Source: Moniliella sp. 'wahieum' (Eukaryota > Basidiomycota > Moniliellomycetes > Moniliellales > Moniliellaceae). From it: a stretch of 64,000 nt of DNA. The notes under the pieces were generated by a model, which had not been told where the DNA came from, searched no databases, and saw only the letters and a list, made by a program, of their open reading frames with translations. The position numbers and the translations under genes are program-made. Below, in pieces: positions 47,562 through 60,540 of this stretch; position 1 is the first letter of the stretch, and every line of letters begins with the position of its first letter. Where the stretch lies: contig RSEE01000103.1 in assembly GCA_003971905.1 (NCBI GenBank), positions 64,501 to 128,500 of the forward strand, in the 5' to 3' direction.

Positions 47562-49781
47562 GGTGATGAGAGTGGAGGGGGTGGTGGTGTGAGGGAAGCA
47601 AGTGGCGTAGCAGGCGAAGAGCGAAAGAGAATAACGGCCCGCACAGAGTGGTAAGAGAGAAGCAGGAAGAAGAAACAGCTGCTGGCAACGGGGGGTGGGA
47701 AGGGGAGGGCTGGGTAAGTTTGCAACGCTGTGGATCGGTTTAAAACAGCGGAAGGGGCCAGAGTTTTATACGCGTGAATATTGAATCCTGTGATCATCGG
47801 TGCCTGACGACATCCATGTGCTCTCTGCTGCCTGGGGGCCCTATCTCTTTGGGCAGAGGAGGTGGAAAGGTGTTCAAAGCGCTAACCTCATAGCCCGGCG
47901 CCTGGCATACGCCCAAGGCGATGGCCGCACTGCCCAGCCCGCTCTCCACCCCACACGTATGCAGCGTGTGACATGTGCATGTGAGGCGTGAGGCTCAGGC
48001 CGGCAGGGCCCGATCATTGATTCACCACGATAAGATAAAGAGAGTGTGGATCAAACCCCTCACGCGCCCTGCGCCTGGGCGCCCTTCGTAGGATCAAAAG
48101 CGGGTATGAACAGGAGCAAACACCGACGGACTATTCGTCCTATTGGATGGACTACCAAGAGAGCTATACTCAATGTGATGACAGGGACGTTTTCATCAGC
48201 GTTCCTGGACCGTTTCCAGTTCACACGGTCCAATAACACATCCCATATCCCACCCCATCCCATCCAACGCCCCCAGGGGAAACGGCACCGCCGCCACAAT
48301 TCTTCCACATGGAGGAGAGAGCGTTGACCTATTTCCGCAGACTAGACGGATCATCGATCATACCCTCTGAAGTCCTGTTGTCTATGTGCTTGAGCTTTGG
48401 TTTTGACTATTGGACGCTGAGCCCCGCCTCACGCTAGCAGATGCTGGGCCATCGGTTGATGCGGACGTTGAGCGTTGAACGTGTTGAAACCCGAACAGAG
48501 CCGTAGATAAAGCCCGGGCGCGGCTAGGGCGCACTCAGATCTCACTGCTCTCGTTCTTTCTTTTCGATCCAAGGGTGGGTGGGGCCCAGAAGGGTACGGA
48601 GGCAATAATGGATGATGGAGGGCAATCCTTACTCGTCAACCATCAACGTCAACCATCGAGGGGAAGAGGACGACGAGCGGGAGGAAGGCAGGGTGCAGGT
48701 TGCCGAATGTCGGCCGACCGCTATTGAACGATGGCCACGTCGGGGCAACAGGGAAAGCAGCGGCTGAAATAGATATGGCCTGTCAATTATTGTCAATATC
48801 ACTTGTCACGCATCCCACAAGCCCCGGGCACAAGGTAGGCCGCGGCGGGCTGCTGATGCGTGATGCGGTTGCCCCGGCCCGGGCGCGGCGCCGTCGGTTG
48901 AGTGCGCGGCGCCGCTGCGCTTCCGCCTGCAGCAGCCTGCAGCGGGTGCAGGGTGCAGGGTGCAGGTCCTGGCGCCCCACCAGCCACTGCGTGTGCAGTC
49001 TCCAGCACATCACCCGTCCCATGCATCAGTGACCCCCCCCCCCCCCCGCACTACGCCACAGCACGCCACATCCAGCCCGGCCATCTGAAATCTCGTGCAT
49101 CCACGCAGCCGCCGTGCCGGCAGCGGAGAAGCCGCGGTAAACTTTCATCGCCCTCTGTCTGCGGCGCCGTCGTCGGCGCCGCTGCTCCGCCTCAGTCGCT
49201 TCCTTCCCGCTTCGGCGCAGTAGCAGCCTCAGGCAGGGGATGAGGCCTGAGGAGGGGGGGGTTACATTTCACACGTTACGCTTATACGGTACGTTTCCTC
49301 CGCGCGTGTGGGACCCAGGAACCCTTTGTCCACCCTCACCACCTCTATCTGTCTACGTCCGCCCTGCCCCTCCCCTCCCGTCGCTTCCAGGGAGCACACA
49401 CGAGCGCAGATGGATGCGATCCAGCAGCATGCTTAGCGTTCGTCGTCGGAAACACGAATGGACCCCGTGGGGGGATAGGAATAGGCAACTCTGGTCGGGG
49501 GAAGAAGTGAGAAAGTGAGAAAGCGAGAAAGCGAGGGAGCAAGAGAGGAGAAAGCGAAAGCAAGAGAACATGAGAACAAGAGAACAAGAAAGGGGTAGCA
49601 CGAGCGTCTGGGGGCCAACACGGCTACCGAACCAAACATACCAGCGGGGGGGGGGGGAACGAGGGGATCAATGCTGGTTCAACGTCAACGTCAACGTTCA
49701 ACGTTCAACGTTCACAAACCGCTCCTGGCCTCGGACGGGAACGAGGCCAGAGCAATGCAAGTGGGGGGAAGAAGCAGAGGA
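47562..49781. other. Intergenic region, 2.2 kb
   Basis: No supported gene. Contents: an imperfect AACGTTGA cluster at 48461-48490, a GTGCAGG repeat at 48938-48967, a C run of about 17 at 49031-49047, GAAAGTGAGAAAGC repeats at 49506-49535, a G run of about 13 at 49646-49658 and an AACGTTC array at 49679-49714. Confidence 0.55.
49679..49714. repeat. Heptamer array, AACGTTC unit
   Basis: Three exact AACGTTC copies preceded by two AACGTC shortened copies, about 70 bp past the stop codon of the DYRK kinase. Confidence 0.92.
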
Positions 49782-51307
<1,526 letters not shown>

Positions 51308-54259
51308 TGCGCCAAAGAGGGCGCTGCCAACGTACTGCTTGCACCGGCCCGACTGCTGCCACGCAAGGTCAAACCAGGCGCTGCTTGGCCCAAGGGCGCA
51401 TGCCCTTCCCGCGCCGCTGCTGCCGCCACCGCAGACGTGGTAGAGGCAGTACCCACCAACGACATCCGATGGGCATGCGACGGCAGCGCGGACCGACGCA
51501 CGGCAGCAGGGGCCGTGTTGGCCACGGAGGAGCCAGTCCCCTTGGCTGGACCAAAGTCAGTGCCCGAGGTGCTCCTAGGCGCGGTAGGGCCAACAGTAGC
51601 GGCAGCAGTAGCAGAAGCAGTAGCAGTACCAGGGGCAACATCCGCTTGGCTGGCGCCCTTGTTGGCCGTATGACTTTCCTTCTCCCGAGCAAAGAGGGAC
51701 TGGAGGATCGAGCGTTCAGAGGAGGTCAAATGTGAGGACTGGACCGCGACCCTGGCGCGGCGCATGGCCCCATCTATCTCAGCCTGGGTCTTGGCCGCCG
51801 TGTAGGCATTGAGGATGGCCAAGATGGGGTTGGAAGGCGCTACCAAGGACGGTTGGGAGTGGGTTGCCCCAACGAGCGCCGAGGTGGAAGCAGAGGTAGG
51901 CAGAGCCGAGCGGGTAGGGGACAATGTACTTTCCCCCCCCGTAGTGGACGTGGTTGGGTCCGCTTCCCCCCTCGCTCGAGCACGCGAGACAGACGCGCAC
52001 TCGCTGAGGAAGGCACATCCGCGTCCCCCTGGTGAGTATGGGCGTGGCTCGAAAGTCCTGACCGCTGGGACGAGGCTCGGCTCTGGGGCAAGCATATCCC
52101 GCCGTCTCTACCGGCCGGTCCTTACCATTCTCTCGGTCTCGCTCGGCTTGCTTCAACGATCCAATGGCCCGTGGAATACGAGAGGGAGCACGAGCTGCAC
52201 TGCTCACCGAGCCCGTCACCGAGCCAGTCACCGACCCACTGGACGGACTGCCGGTCGGCACACCAAATTGCGATACTCCACTTCGGCCTGCGTTCGCCAA
52301 GCCGAGACCCAAGCTCGAGGAGGGGGCATACGCGCGTCGGGACGACAGATCGGGACGGACAGAGGGTTGCCCACAGCTTCGGGGGCTAATTTGCCACTCC
52401 CCAAACGAGCGTTCAAGCTCGAGGCTGAACTGGCATGCACAAGTTTGCGTAGATTGCCCGATGCGCTGGACGAGCCACGGAGCGGACTGGAATGGTCCGA
52501 CGACCGTCCTGGCGATGGGTTCGAGCCTGATCCGCCATCCGTAACGGGCGGCAGAACGGGTGCTGCAGCTGGTTTGCCTGGTGCAGTTCCCGGTAAGGTC
52601 TGTACTCAGACAGGGTTAGTAAATTAGTTCGTTTTCTCTTCCCTCTTCGGCAGTTGGGGCTGGGGGGGAAGTTGGGGGCAGCAAAGGGCAAAATGTACGC
52701 ACCGTCGTCCGCTTACGGAGGGGATCCGGTTTGGGCAGCGGCACGCGCGTAGGTTGGCCACGTGCCTCACTGGGCAACTCGGGGTCTTTGGTAGTGTGGC
52801 TGACGGATCGAAGGAGGGCGTGCGAGGGAAGACGATGACCCGCTGGTAACCGGGGAGAGGACGGGAGCGGAGCTTGGGTCGCGCCTGTGGTGGATACGCC
52901 CATGGAGGGCGGGAAGAAACAGAGGTAAGAACGGGAGGACGTGAAAGTCCCACCGAATTAGAACTGCTTTTGCCAGACAAACTCGTTTTCCAGACAATGA
53001 CGCACGGTCCACACTGCCCCGCTGAAACGATGGTACCATCTCCCCAAATCCACCTTGTAAGCGCCGTCGCGCGGCAGCCGTTTGCGTATTCGGTGCCGAC
53101 CTAGCGGTGGCGAGGTTGACTGCGTTGCCTTTCGTCCCTGCTGCCGGTGGACGCCAAAGAAGCAGAAACAGAAGCAGAAGCAGAAGCAGAAGCAGAAGCA
53201 GAAGCCGAGGCAGAGGCAGAGGCAGAGGCAGAGGCAGATGCAGAGGCAGCGGTGGCAGACGCAGTCGCCGGAACGGACGAAAGGGTCGAGGTGTACCGTG
53301 GTCGGACCGAGTGGTGACTTGGGCCCCTTTGGCGGTTCAGCGCCCACAGTTTCCTCGTCCAATCCTGCCGGGGGACCTGGTCTACGATGCGGCGAAGAAC
53401 CCGAGGAACTGGTAGGCGAAGCAGCTCGGCCAGCCTGCTGCTCGCGGTGCGACTCGGCCAATCCAACGGCTGGAGTGGGAACCGCAACCGGATCAGGAAC
53501 CGGAGCAGAACCGAGCAGGAACCGAAACCGAACTTGCCAACTGGCCCAGCGACTGAGACTGCGACATGAGCCCAGGGAAGCCCGATGTGGCGCCGGAGAA
53601 GCGGGATGCGATAGGCACGCGCCGGGCCGGGGTGACGCGCGAGCCTTTCATATTGGCCGGGGGAGAGAAAGAGCGGGGTCCAGCAGGCCAGAGACGCTGC
53701 CCGCCGTGGAAGAGGCAAGTTTGGTGCTTGACGTGGCTTGGTTTAGGACGGTATTGAGAGCTACCGCGCTGCTCGATGACACAATCCGGGACGTGCCGGT
53801 CAGGTTGGCTTGGCGACCGGTACCAGAAGACGGAGTTCGCACAGCCGCGGCACTGGTGACTGAAGAGTGGTTGCGAGAGAAGGGCGTGAGACTAAGCGCC
53901 TCGGGGACGAGGAATCGTCCCTGGGCTCAGGACTGGACTCGTCAAGGAAGCCACGTTGGACGCCGACATGGACGACGTCAAGGGCTTGGAGGGTGACGCG
54001 GACGCTGACTCTCCCGTGCCCAGGGCCTGGCCCGAATCGCAGCCCGTGAGGACTAAACCAGCTCTGGACTTGGTTTTGGCATTCCACCTGCCGAAGCCGA
54101 GCTCAAGCCGTCCACCGAACCCATGCTACCCATGCTTGGCCAGCCGGATCGTCGAGCTGCGGAGTGGACGGGGTGGAGCGTAACGTCGGTCTCGGTCCTG
54201 CGGTGCGAGAGGTAGTTGTCGGAGGGGAAGTTGCGCAGCTCTCAGTAGCTGCTTGGACT
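51308..54259 (-). CDS. Long Ser/Ala/Thr-rich N-terminal region of the DYRK kinase
   Basis: Minus-strand frames run on from the kinase without a clear gene boundary. They include PLGQAAPGLTLRGSSRAGAS, FARRAEAKKRKPERHSKRLM (51245), a Ser-rich stretch near 51600-52080, SSASSLNARLGSGKLAPEAV (52420), RGSSSASGNLRKLVHASSAS, a Ser-Ala tract at 53155-53250 and SMSASNVASLTSPVLSPG-type text near 53950. Such long disordered N-termini are normal for fungal Pom1-type kinases and carry localisation and autophosphorylation sites. Introns and frame losses cannot be told apart here; one intron candidate lies near 52610-52700 (acceptor-like pyrimidine tract). Confidence 0.5.
53155..53250. repeat. AGAAGC/AGAGGC hexamer repeat
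   Basis: About fifteen hexamer copies (agaagc, then agaggc). On the minus strand the frame reads alternating Ser-Ala; within the DYRK N-terminal region. Confidence 0.9.
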
Positions 54260-55730
54260 TTAGTTGGCCGGTTGGAAGAGGTGGAAAGTGCCCTGTCGGT
54301 TGACGACCGACCAGAGATAACCGTTTGACCCGCCCCTCGTCTCGCTCAATGCGTCCAGACCGCTACTGACATCCCGCGTCATCGACGGTAACGTACCCGC
54401 TAATGTCTTGCGGCGACTGATGTGCGAGGTATGCAGCGAAGCAGCAGCAGCCGAAGGGGCCGTGGTGACGCTCCCAGGAGAACGGTGGGAGTGGGCGAAG
54501 GGTACTGCATTGGGCGAAGGTGGTGGGTGGTGAGGAGCGGACACGCGAGACAAGGGTCCGTTGCACACCTCTTTCTCGTTGGTGCGTGCTGTGCCGGCCG
54601 AAGTCAGATTGGGAGCAAGGGTCTCGGGTGCGAGAAAGGCGCTCGTTCCGTCCTCTTTCGCCTCCGGTGGGACAGGGGAGCGCTCGATGATCGCGCTAAG
54701 AAGGCCAGGCGGGTCCGGGTCAGCGAGATAATCTTGTCCTGGCGTCCGCGGCTCAGGCAAAATAGCTTCCGATGACGACGAGGGAGGCCAAAGTTGTCTC
54801 CTGCCGTGGCCTGTGTGCATCGCGGTGTGGTGGGGCGAGCGAACCGTACGAAGGTTGCAATACGAGAGACGAGCCCAGTCCAACGTGTGCACCCGAGCCC
54901 AGATCGGGATGAAACGCGTCGGGGGCCCGTCCTTGTTCGTGGTATGTGGCGAGGTCAACCCCCGACGTGCGGCCTTGGGGTGGTGGTGGCGAATCAGAGG
55001 AGTGGAAGGGTTCGAATCAGATGGATCAAAGTGCGAACGGTAGGAGCCATGTGTATCAGGTTGTAGCGGGTAAAGCGGATCGATAGGAGTGTCCCGTGGG
55101 GCGGGGAAGGAGGCTGCAGCTGAGAGGGACCGGTCACTGTCCAGCCGAGACAGGGGGGCGTCGTGGCCCTCGCTGTCGTCTGAGGGAGAAGGGCAGGAAC
55201 CGGCATCGGGATCAGCATCCTCATTCCCCAAGTCCAGTTGCTCTTTGTAGTCCTCGGGATCGTGTGCGTCACAAGGAGCGTCGACAGCAGAAGGACGACG
55301 CGGGGCAGAGGAAGCGGATGGCAAGTGAGACCGAGCCTTGAGACGCGAGAAGCGACGGCGGATTATGGGGGCAGGCGGGTCCGAGTCGTCGTCCTTCTCG
55401 CCCTCGATGGGGGGATCGTACGCGGGATCGAGGGCGGTGCGGCAAGGAGCGGGTCAGGGCGGGGAGGGCTGCGGCGCAGAGGGCCCTCGTCGCGCAGGCC
55501 GAGCGCGGGGGGCAGGGGCGGGTCGGTGGTGGGATGGGAGGCGGAGGAGCTGAGTGCATAGGAAAGGGAGTGGGAGCGGAGCAGAGGAGGCACGCTGGTG
55601 CGCTTGGATGCCAGGCGTGGGGGGGGGATGCGGGGCAGAGGCGCGGGGGTGGCGCGGGCGAGGGCGAGGGCGATGGCGAGGGCAAGGCGGCGGGGAGCAC
55701 GGAGGAGGAGGAGGGGGAGGAGGAGGCCAT
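54260..55730 (-). CDS. Ser/Pro-rich segment, start of the DYRK locus or a separate gene
   Basis: ATG 55730 (ggccATGGCC) opens MASSSPSSSSVLPAALPSPS, then HSLSYALSSSASHPTTDPPL, YDPPIEGEKDDDSDPPAPII with RRRFSRLKARSHL, EDYKEQLDLGNEDADPDAGS and a long open part of about 355 codons from 55324 to a stop at 54260 (ending VVNRQGTFHLFQPAN). If that stop is genuine, this is a separate gene of about 490 residues. If it is a lost-base artefact, it is the N-terminus of the kinase, giving about 1,900 residues. I cannot decide. No domain recognised. Confidence 0.5.
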
Positions 55731-56297
55731 GGCCGTGCACAGCCCACGCTCCGGGCGAGGGTGGGGGTGGTGGGGTGGAGAAGAAAAAACCACTCTGCTG
55801 CGCTGCTCCGCTGGGGCCGGAACAAGACCAACACCAGCACGTGCCTCCGCCCAACAACCCAACATCCCACGTGGAGCCGCCGAGTACATTGAACATTGCA
55901 GATCCAGCGCCTGCAACATTGCAGTACTTGCACTCACCATCACTCTGTTACACCCATGCTCCCCATCGCCATCAACATCATCAACATCATCAACATCCTT
56001 ATCAACATCGTCCATTATCAGTCATCCGTCATCATCACCACCGCCCACGCCACCACCCGCCCCACACCCCCCACCCACGCTCTCCTTGCCTCACACAGCT
56101 TCTCACGCGGCAACATGCAAGTTCGAATTATGAAAAGCGGGCTGCCCACCGCGCCTCCCCCCCGTGGCACGGCAGAGGCAACCGGCAGACAACACAAGAG
56201 CAAGATGATCAAAAAGGAACACGTCGCAGCAAAGCCAACGTCCTCCATCCATAGAAGGCGGCAATCCATCCATCGCCTCCCCCGCCTGACGACCAAC
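55731..56297. other. Intergenic region
   Basis: Separates the DYRK locus from the stop of the TBC gene. A CATCAA hexamer repeat lies at 55970-56010. No gene seen. Confidence 0.55.
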
Positions 56298-58940
56298 CTA
56301 CGTCGTCGATGCCGGCGGCAGCTCCTTGGCTGCGTTCATCATCGCCTGTGCCTTCTCCGCTTGGCCTTCGCGGTAGGCATCGGCTATCAAGCGCGACACG
56401 GCGCCAAGGTATGCGTCGCCCGGCTCGTTGCGGAAGAAAAAGAGAAGTGTCTCGGACAACTTGAGCAGCTCGGTCTGGGTCAGCGCAGCTTCCCGTTCTT
56501 GGCCATCCGCACTGGCTGTCGTACGACCTCGTCCATACGTTGCCGCATGCAGATCAAATAGCCAACTGATCGCTTCCAACGGACCTTCCACGTGCATCAC
56601 CCGATCTAACCCAGTCACACATCTTGCAGACTAAGCCAGCCTTTGGAATCGGTATCCCACCACCGGAACAAACGCTCCACCGTCTCATGCTCCGGCACCT
56701 TGCGTTCAATCCGCTGTTGAAACCCATTCGAGACAATGTACTCGTCCCGCGCCCACGTCGCCACCTCGCCCAAAAACAACCGGAACGCAGGCAAGCTGAT
56801 CCGCATTTCCTTGTAGTCATTCTCCACGTCCATCTCGGCTGTGGCACGGCGGCGGGCGCTTGTGCTTCCCCCGACTCGTCACCCGGCAGCCCGGGCAGAT
56901 CGACAATTGGAACGGGCTCCGCTGCCCCAAACGTCGTCTTGCTCCCCACCGCCCCGGCCGGGGCTTGGGCAGACGCCTCACGAGGAAGGTGCTTGGCACG
57001 GTAAATGGCCTCGACCAGTTGGTCGTACACCAACCCGGCCTCGTCCTTGCTGAACCGGCCCATGTCATGCAAGTTGCGCACGGCGGAACGTTTAGCAAAC
57101 AACTCAATTTCTTGAATGATCTCGGTCCGGAACCGACGCCGTTCCGTCGCGATCGTCTCTTCGGTCACCGAGCCAAATTCGCGGAAAGCAACCACGAGCA
57201 GTTCTTGGAACTTGTGATCTGGCGATGCTTGGGGTTGGGACTGGTAGGATGGGCCGAGTTGCCCAGGCTGGCAAAGTAGCTCTTCATCAAGTTTAAAAAC
57301 GCACCATCGTCCGTCACTTCCAACAAGGCCTCGCCGTTGATTTTCAAAATGGCCAGACCAATTTGGAACAGCACGCGCGGACCCATTGCCATAAAGCAGT
57401 CACAGATCCGGAAGGCAAACACGAGCGGCATCGAGTTGATGTACAGCGAGAGGAACCAGGGTAAGGAAGCCACGCTGAGCTGCACCTCGGTCTCGACCAA
57501 GTGGTCGTGCAAAAGAGGAAGCAACCGCTGTACCAGTTGCTCAAACACGCGCTGGTCCAGTAGCGTGCCCGACATGGATTGACTACCACACAAGAAGGTC
57601 AGTTGGTTGCTGGCAAAAGCGGCCGCACACAAGGCAGAATCGGGAGGGGAGGGGAGACGTACGTGTAGTAACCCGGCAGCAACCGGTCGCACAACACATC
57701 CAGCAACCAGAAGCACTGTTCCTCCGACATGTAGATGAGGAACGCAGCTACAATGATGTTCATCGCTTGGCAGTACCCTAGTTCGGGGTTCTTCCAACTG
57801 TACGCTGTTAGCACGCGCCGCAACGCCGCAAGCCCTTCCTCGGTCTGGTACCCCGGGTACTCGGGCAAACTGCGATTGAGATCTTTCTCAATCTCCTCTG
57901 TGCTCGTACTTCGTCGTCCGGCATGGGCCTTGAGGATCTCGGCGTACTCGCCAGAATGACTAAAGCGGTGGTAGATGCTGCCCGTCATCAGTTCCCACAA
58001 TTCACCCCTCAATCGGTTCGGGAGACCTACTTGGATCAGCCGCGTAAACTGCGGGTACCGAAGTAGGGTCATGTTGCGTCCGTGCGACAAGAGGTAGTCC
58101 CGCCACAACTTCATTTTAGAACGTTCCCGCAGCCTGACAAGACAAAAGATCAGATTCCAAGGTTAGATGGGTCAGTCGGTGTGGTGGACCCTACGGTGCA
58201 GGCCCTGTCAACGTGTCAACGTACTTCCGTGGGTCACCAGGGTACTTGTAAATCGCACCCAGGCCCGCCAAGCTGTGCTCGCCCTCCCGCTCGCCGGTAA
58301 ATTCGTCCACCTTGTCGGCGTCCTCTGGTGAGAGCGCCTTGTCGTCCGCCAGGGCATGACGTACGATCCATTCGGAGCAAAAGTCGTGCACAAAGGGCTT
58401 GAGACGCTTCATGTTACCCAGTTGTTGGCGCAACTGGTCACGCAGCGCCGAAGAGAAGAGCTCGCACTGCGGACGCAGCGCATTGAGCTGGACAATCTGA
58501 TCCGGGGGAACCCGAGAATTGAAACGGGTGCAGGGGGGAGGGGCGAGGGGGGGGGGGGGGTCAGGATGGGAGACACAAGCAAGAAGCAGGAGGAAAGCGT
58601 ACGATCTTCATGCCATGCCAGACGATGAGGCTGAGGGCAAACACGTTGGACCGCTGCACGTTCAGCCGTTCGACGCGGCGGATGCAGTAGAGCGGCAAGG
58701 ACACGCGGCAGGAGCGGCGGTCGAGCGAGGCGAAGCACAGGAAGGACTCGGTCAGCGCCAGGCGGCCCGCATACACCTGGTCCTCCTGCAGCTCGGGGCC
58801 GACGGAGGGGAGGAGAGAGAGAGGATGGCGGGGAGCTCGTCGAGGGGCGCCTCGGTGGAGGGCAGGTTGAAGGCATAGGCGAAGAGCTCGGAGCGGGTGG
58901 GCTGGCGGTAGTCGCGCAGCGAGTGGGCGATGGTGGACAT
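56298..58940 (-). CDS. Rab GTPase-activating protein with GRAM, TBC and EF-hand-like parts (Gyp2/Mdr1, TBC1D8/9 type)
   Basis: TBC proteins speed GTP hydrolysis by Rab GTPases. ATG 58940 (MSTIAHSLRDYRQPTRSELF). GRAM domain near 58770-58610 (YAGRLALTESFLCFASLDRR and VFALSLIVWHGMKIV). Then a linker FVHDFCSEWIVRHALADDKA. The TBC domain runs from about 58110 to 57250: KLWRDYLLSHGRNMTLLRYP, GLPNRLRGELWELMTGSIYH, the arginine-finger motif EIEKDLNRSLPEYPGYQ and the glutamine-finger motif ELGYCQAMNIIVAAFLIYM, then SLPWFLSLYINSMPLVFAFR. C-terminal EF-hand-like part: ISLPAFRLFLGEVATWARDE and LFRWWDTDSKGWLSLQDV. Ends AKELPPASTT. Both catalytic fingers are present. Three introns with donors GTACGC, GTACGT and GTACGT are visible near 58600, 58210 and 57660. 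Divergent from the BAR-SH3 gene. Confidence 0.92.
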
Positions 58941-59408
58941 GGCGGGGAAGATGCCCGGGGGAGATGGCGGTGTGGCTCCACGTTGCTCCGCCGAGGCTCA
59001 GACGCTCAGCGGTCGGGGGCGCTTACCTCATCGCTTCTGGGGCGCACGGCCCACGGAGCAGGGCGCGCGCTCACGTAAGCGCACGTGATTCCGCAGCGCC
59101 CGGCACGCAGCCTGCGCCTGCGTCTCAGACGGCGCATGCCGGGTGGCGGGGGCAGTGTCCCGCTGCGGCGCTGGTAACCCAGCACAGGCACGCACGGGGG
59201 GCGGGGGGCGCGAGACAGGCGCCGTGCCTGGGTGTGCGCTCCGAGACAGGCTATTAAGTGCTCAGGCTGAGCGCTAAGCATCCGACTGGGGCGACGACGC
59301 ACGGAGGCTCAGCCGGAGCACTCAGCGCAGCCGCGGCTTGGCGCTCTCCGGCCCTCCATCTCCACCTCCATCTCCATCTCCACCTTCACCTCCACCCCTG
59401 CCCCCACC
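58941..59408. promoter_or_regulatory. Divergent GC-rich promoter between the TBC GAP and BAR-SH3 genes
   Basis: About 470 bp of GC-rich, CpG-rich DNA separate two start codons facing away from each other. CCTCCA/TCTCCA repeats at 59350-59400 lead into the BAR-SH3 ATG and are probably its 5' UTR. Confidence 0.55.
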
Positions 59409-60520
59409 ATGCGCGGCTTTGGAAAGGCCATCTCTCGTGCCCCGCACATGCTCACCAAGCGGGGCGGCCTCCCCGCCACCGCCGACCCCGAGTACGACGC
59501 CCTGGTCCAGCGCTTCGAAGACCTGGCCAAGTGCGCCACGCGCATGCGCCAGGACGCGGCCTCGTACCGCCTGTGTGTGCAGAACATGCTCTTATCCTCC
59601 ACCGCGTTTGGTGCTGGCCTTACCAAGGTCTTTTCGCCCCTCGGCAGCGAGCCGCATGACTTGGCCGAGTCCCAGCCGCAGGTACGCAAAGCCCTCGCCA
59701 CCCTCCCCGGGTACGATGCGCTGATGGCCGACGTGCGCCAGACGGTCGAACCCGAGGTTAAGCTGATTGAGACCAAGATTGTGGCGCCGCTCAAGGACTT
59801 TGAGGCGGTGTGCGCGGCCATCCGTAAGAACCTGACCAAGCGGGACCATAAGCGGGTCGACTTGGAACGCCACCTCGGCTCGTACGAAAAGGTAAAACAA
59901 AAGGAGATCAAGACGCCCAAAGACGAACAAACTGTTCAAAGTCGAACACGACTACGAGACGGCCAAGTCTGATTTCGATTACTTTAACGATGCACTCAAG
60001 GCGGAGCTGCCACAGTTTTTCATCATGGCGGTCAAGTTGGTGGTACCGCTGGGTATTCGCTGTATTACATGCAGATCAACATCTTTTACCTTCGTACCAT
60101 CTCATGGCACGCTTTTGGGACGACAAACTTCCTCTCGACAGGGAAGCCGAGACGATCAAGCCAGATTACCTCGCTGCACTGGGGGACACACTGGAGAAGA
60201 TGGAACAGCTGTCCATCCATCACGATCCTGTGGCATCGGCATTAGTGATTGAGCGGTCCAAGATAGCCAAGGGCGCAGCCATCGTTGAAGCCAAGAAACG
60301 CGCTAGCGCCGAGGGGTATGTGCCGGACAAACCGAGACGAGAAGCTCCTTATGTGATTGCCCTGTACGACTTTACCGCCCAAGCTGTTGGTGACCTCTCC
60401 TTCTCCGCCGGAGACAAGATCGAGGTCGTGTCGCGCACCGATTCGAGGCAGGATTGGTGGACGGGTAAGGTGCGTGGGGTAGAGGGTGTCTTCCCTGGAA
60501 ATTACAGTCGCGACCCGTGA
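59409..60520 (+). CDS. BAR-SH3 protein, Rvs167/Hob1 type (amphiphysin-like)
   Basis: These proteins curve membranes at endocytic sites and bind actin regulators by SH3. ATG 59409 gives MRGFGKAISRAPHMLTKRGG, the usual amphipathic start of fungal BAR proteins. The BAR domain follows: YDALVQRFEDLAKCATRMRQ, EPEVKLIETKIVAPLKDFEA, LTKRDHKRVDLERHLGSYEK, FDYFNDALKAELPQFF. After a frame change come MARFWDDKLPLDREAETIKP and SASAEG-like linker text. The SH3 domain at 60345-60510 has the ALYDF motif, D-W-W-T-G-K and the terminal FPGNY. The linker between BAR and SH3 is short, unlike the long Gly/Pro/Ala linker of yeast Rvs167. The stop TGA at 60518 lies in the first unit of a GTGATTC heptamer array. Confidence 0.92.
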
Positions 60521-60540
60521 TTCGTGATTCGTGATTCGTG
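60516..60540. repeat. Heptamer array, GTGATTC unit, at a stop codon
   Basis: Three copies of GTGATTC start at the stop codon of the BAR-SH3 gene. The tetramer here (TTCG) is not palindromic, unlike the other arrays, but the TGA and the 7-bp period are shared. Confidence 0.88.

Noticed and set aside
55008-55022. B-box-like gggttcgaatca
   Set aside because: It lies in a long coding frame on the minus strand and has no A-box partner.
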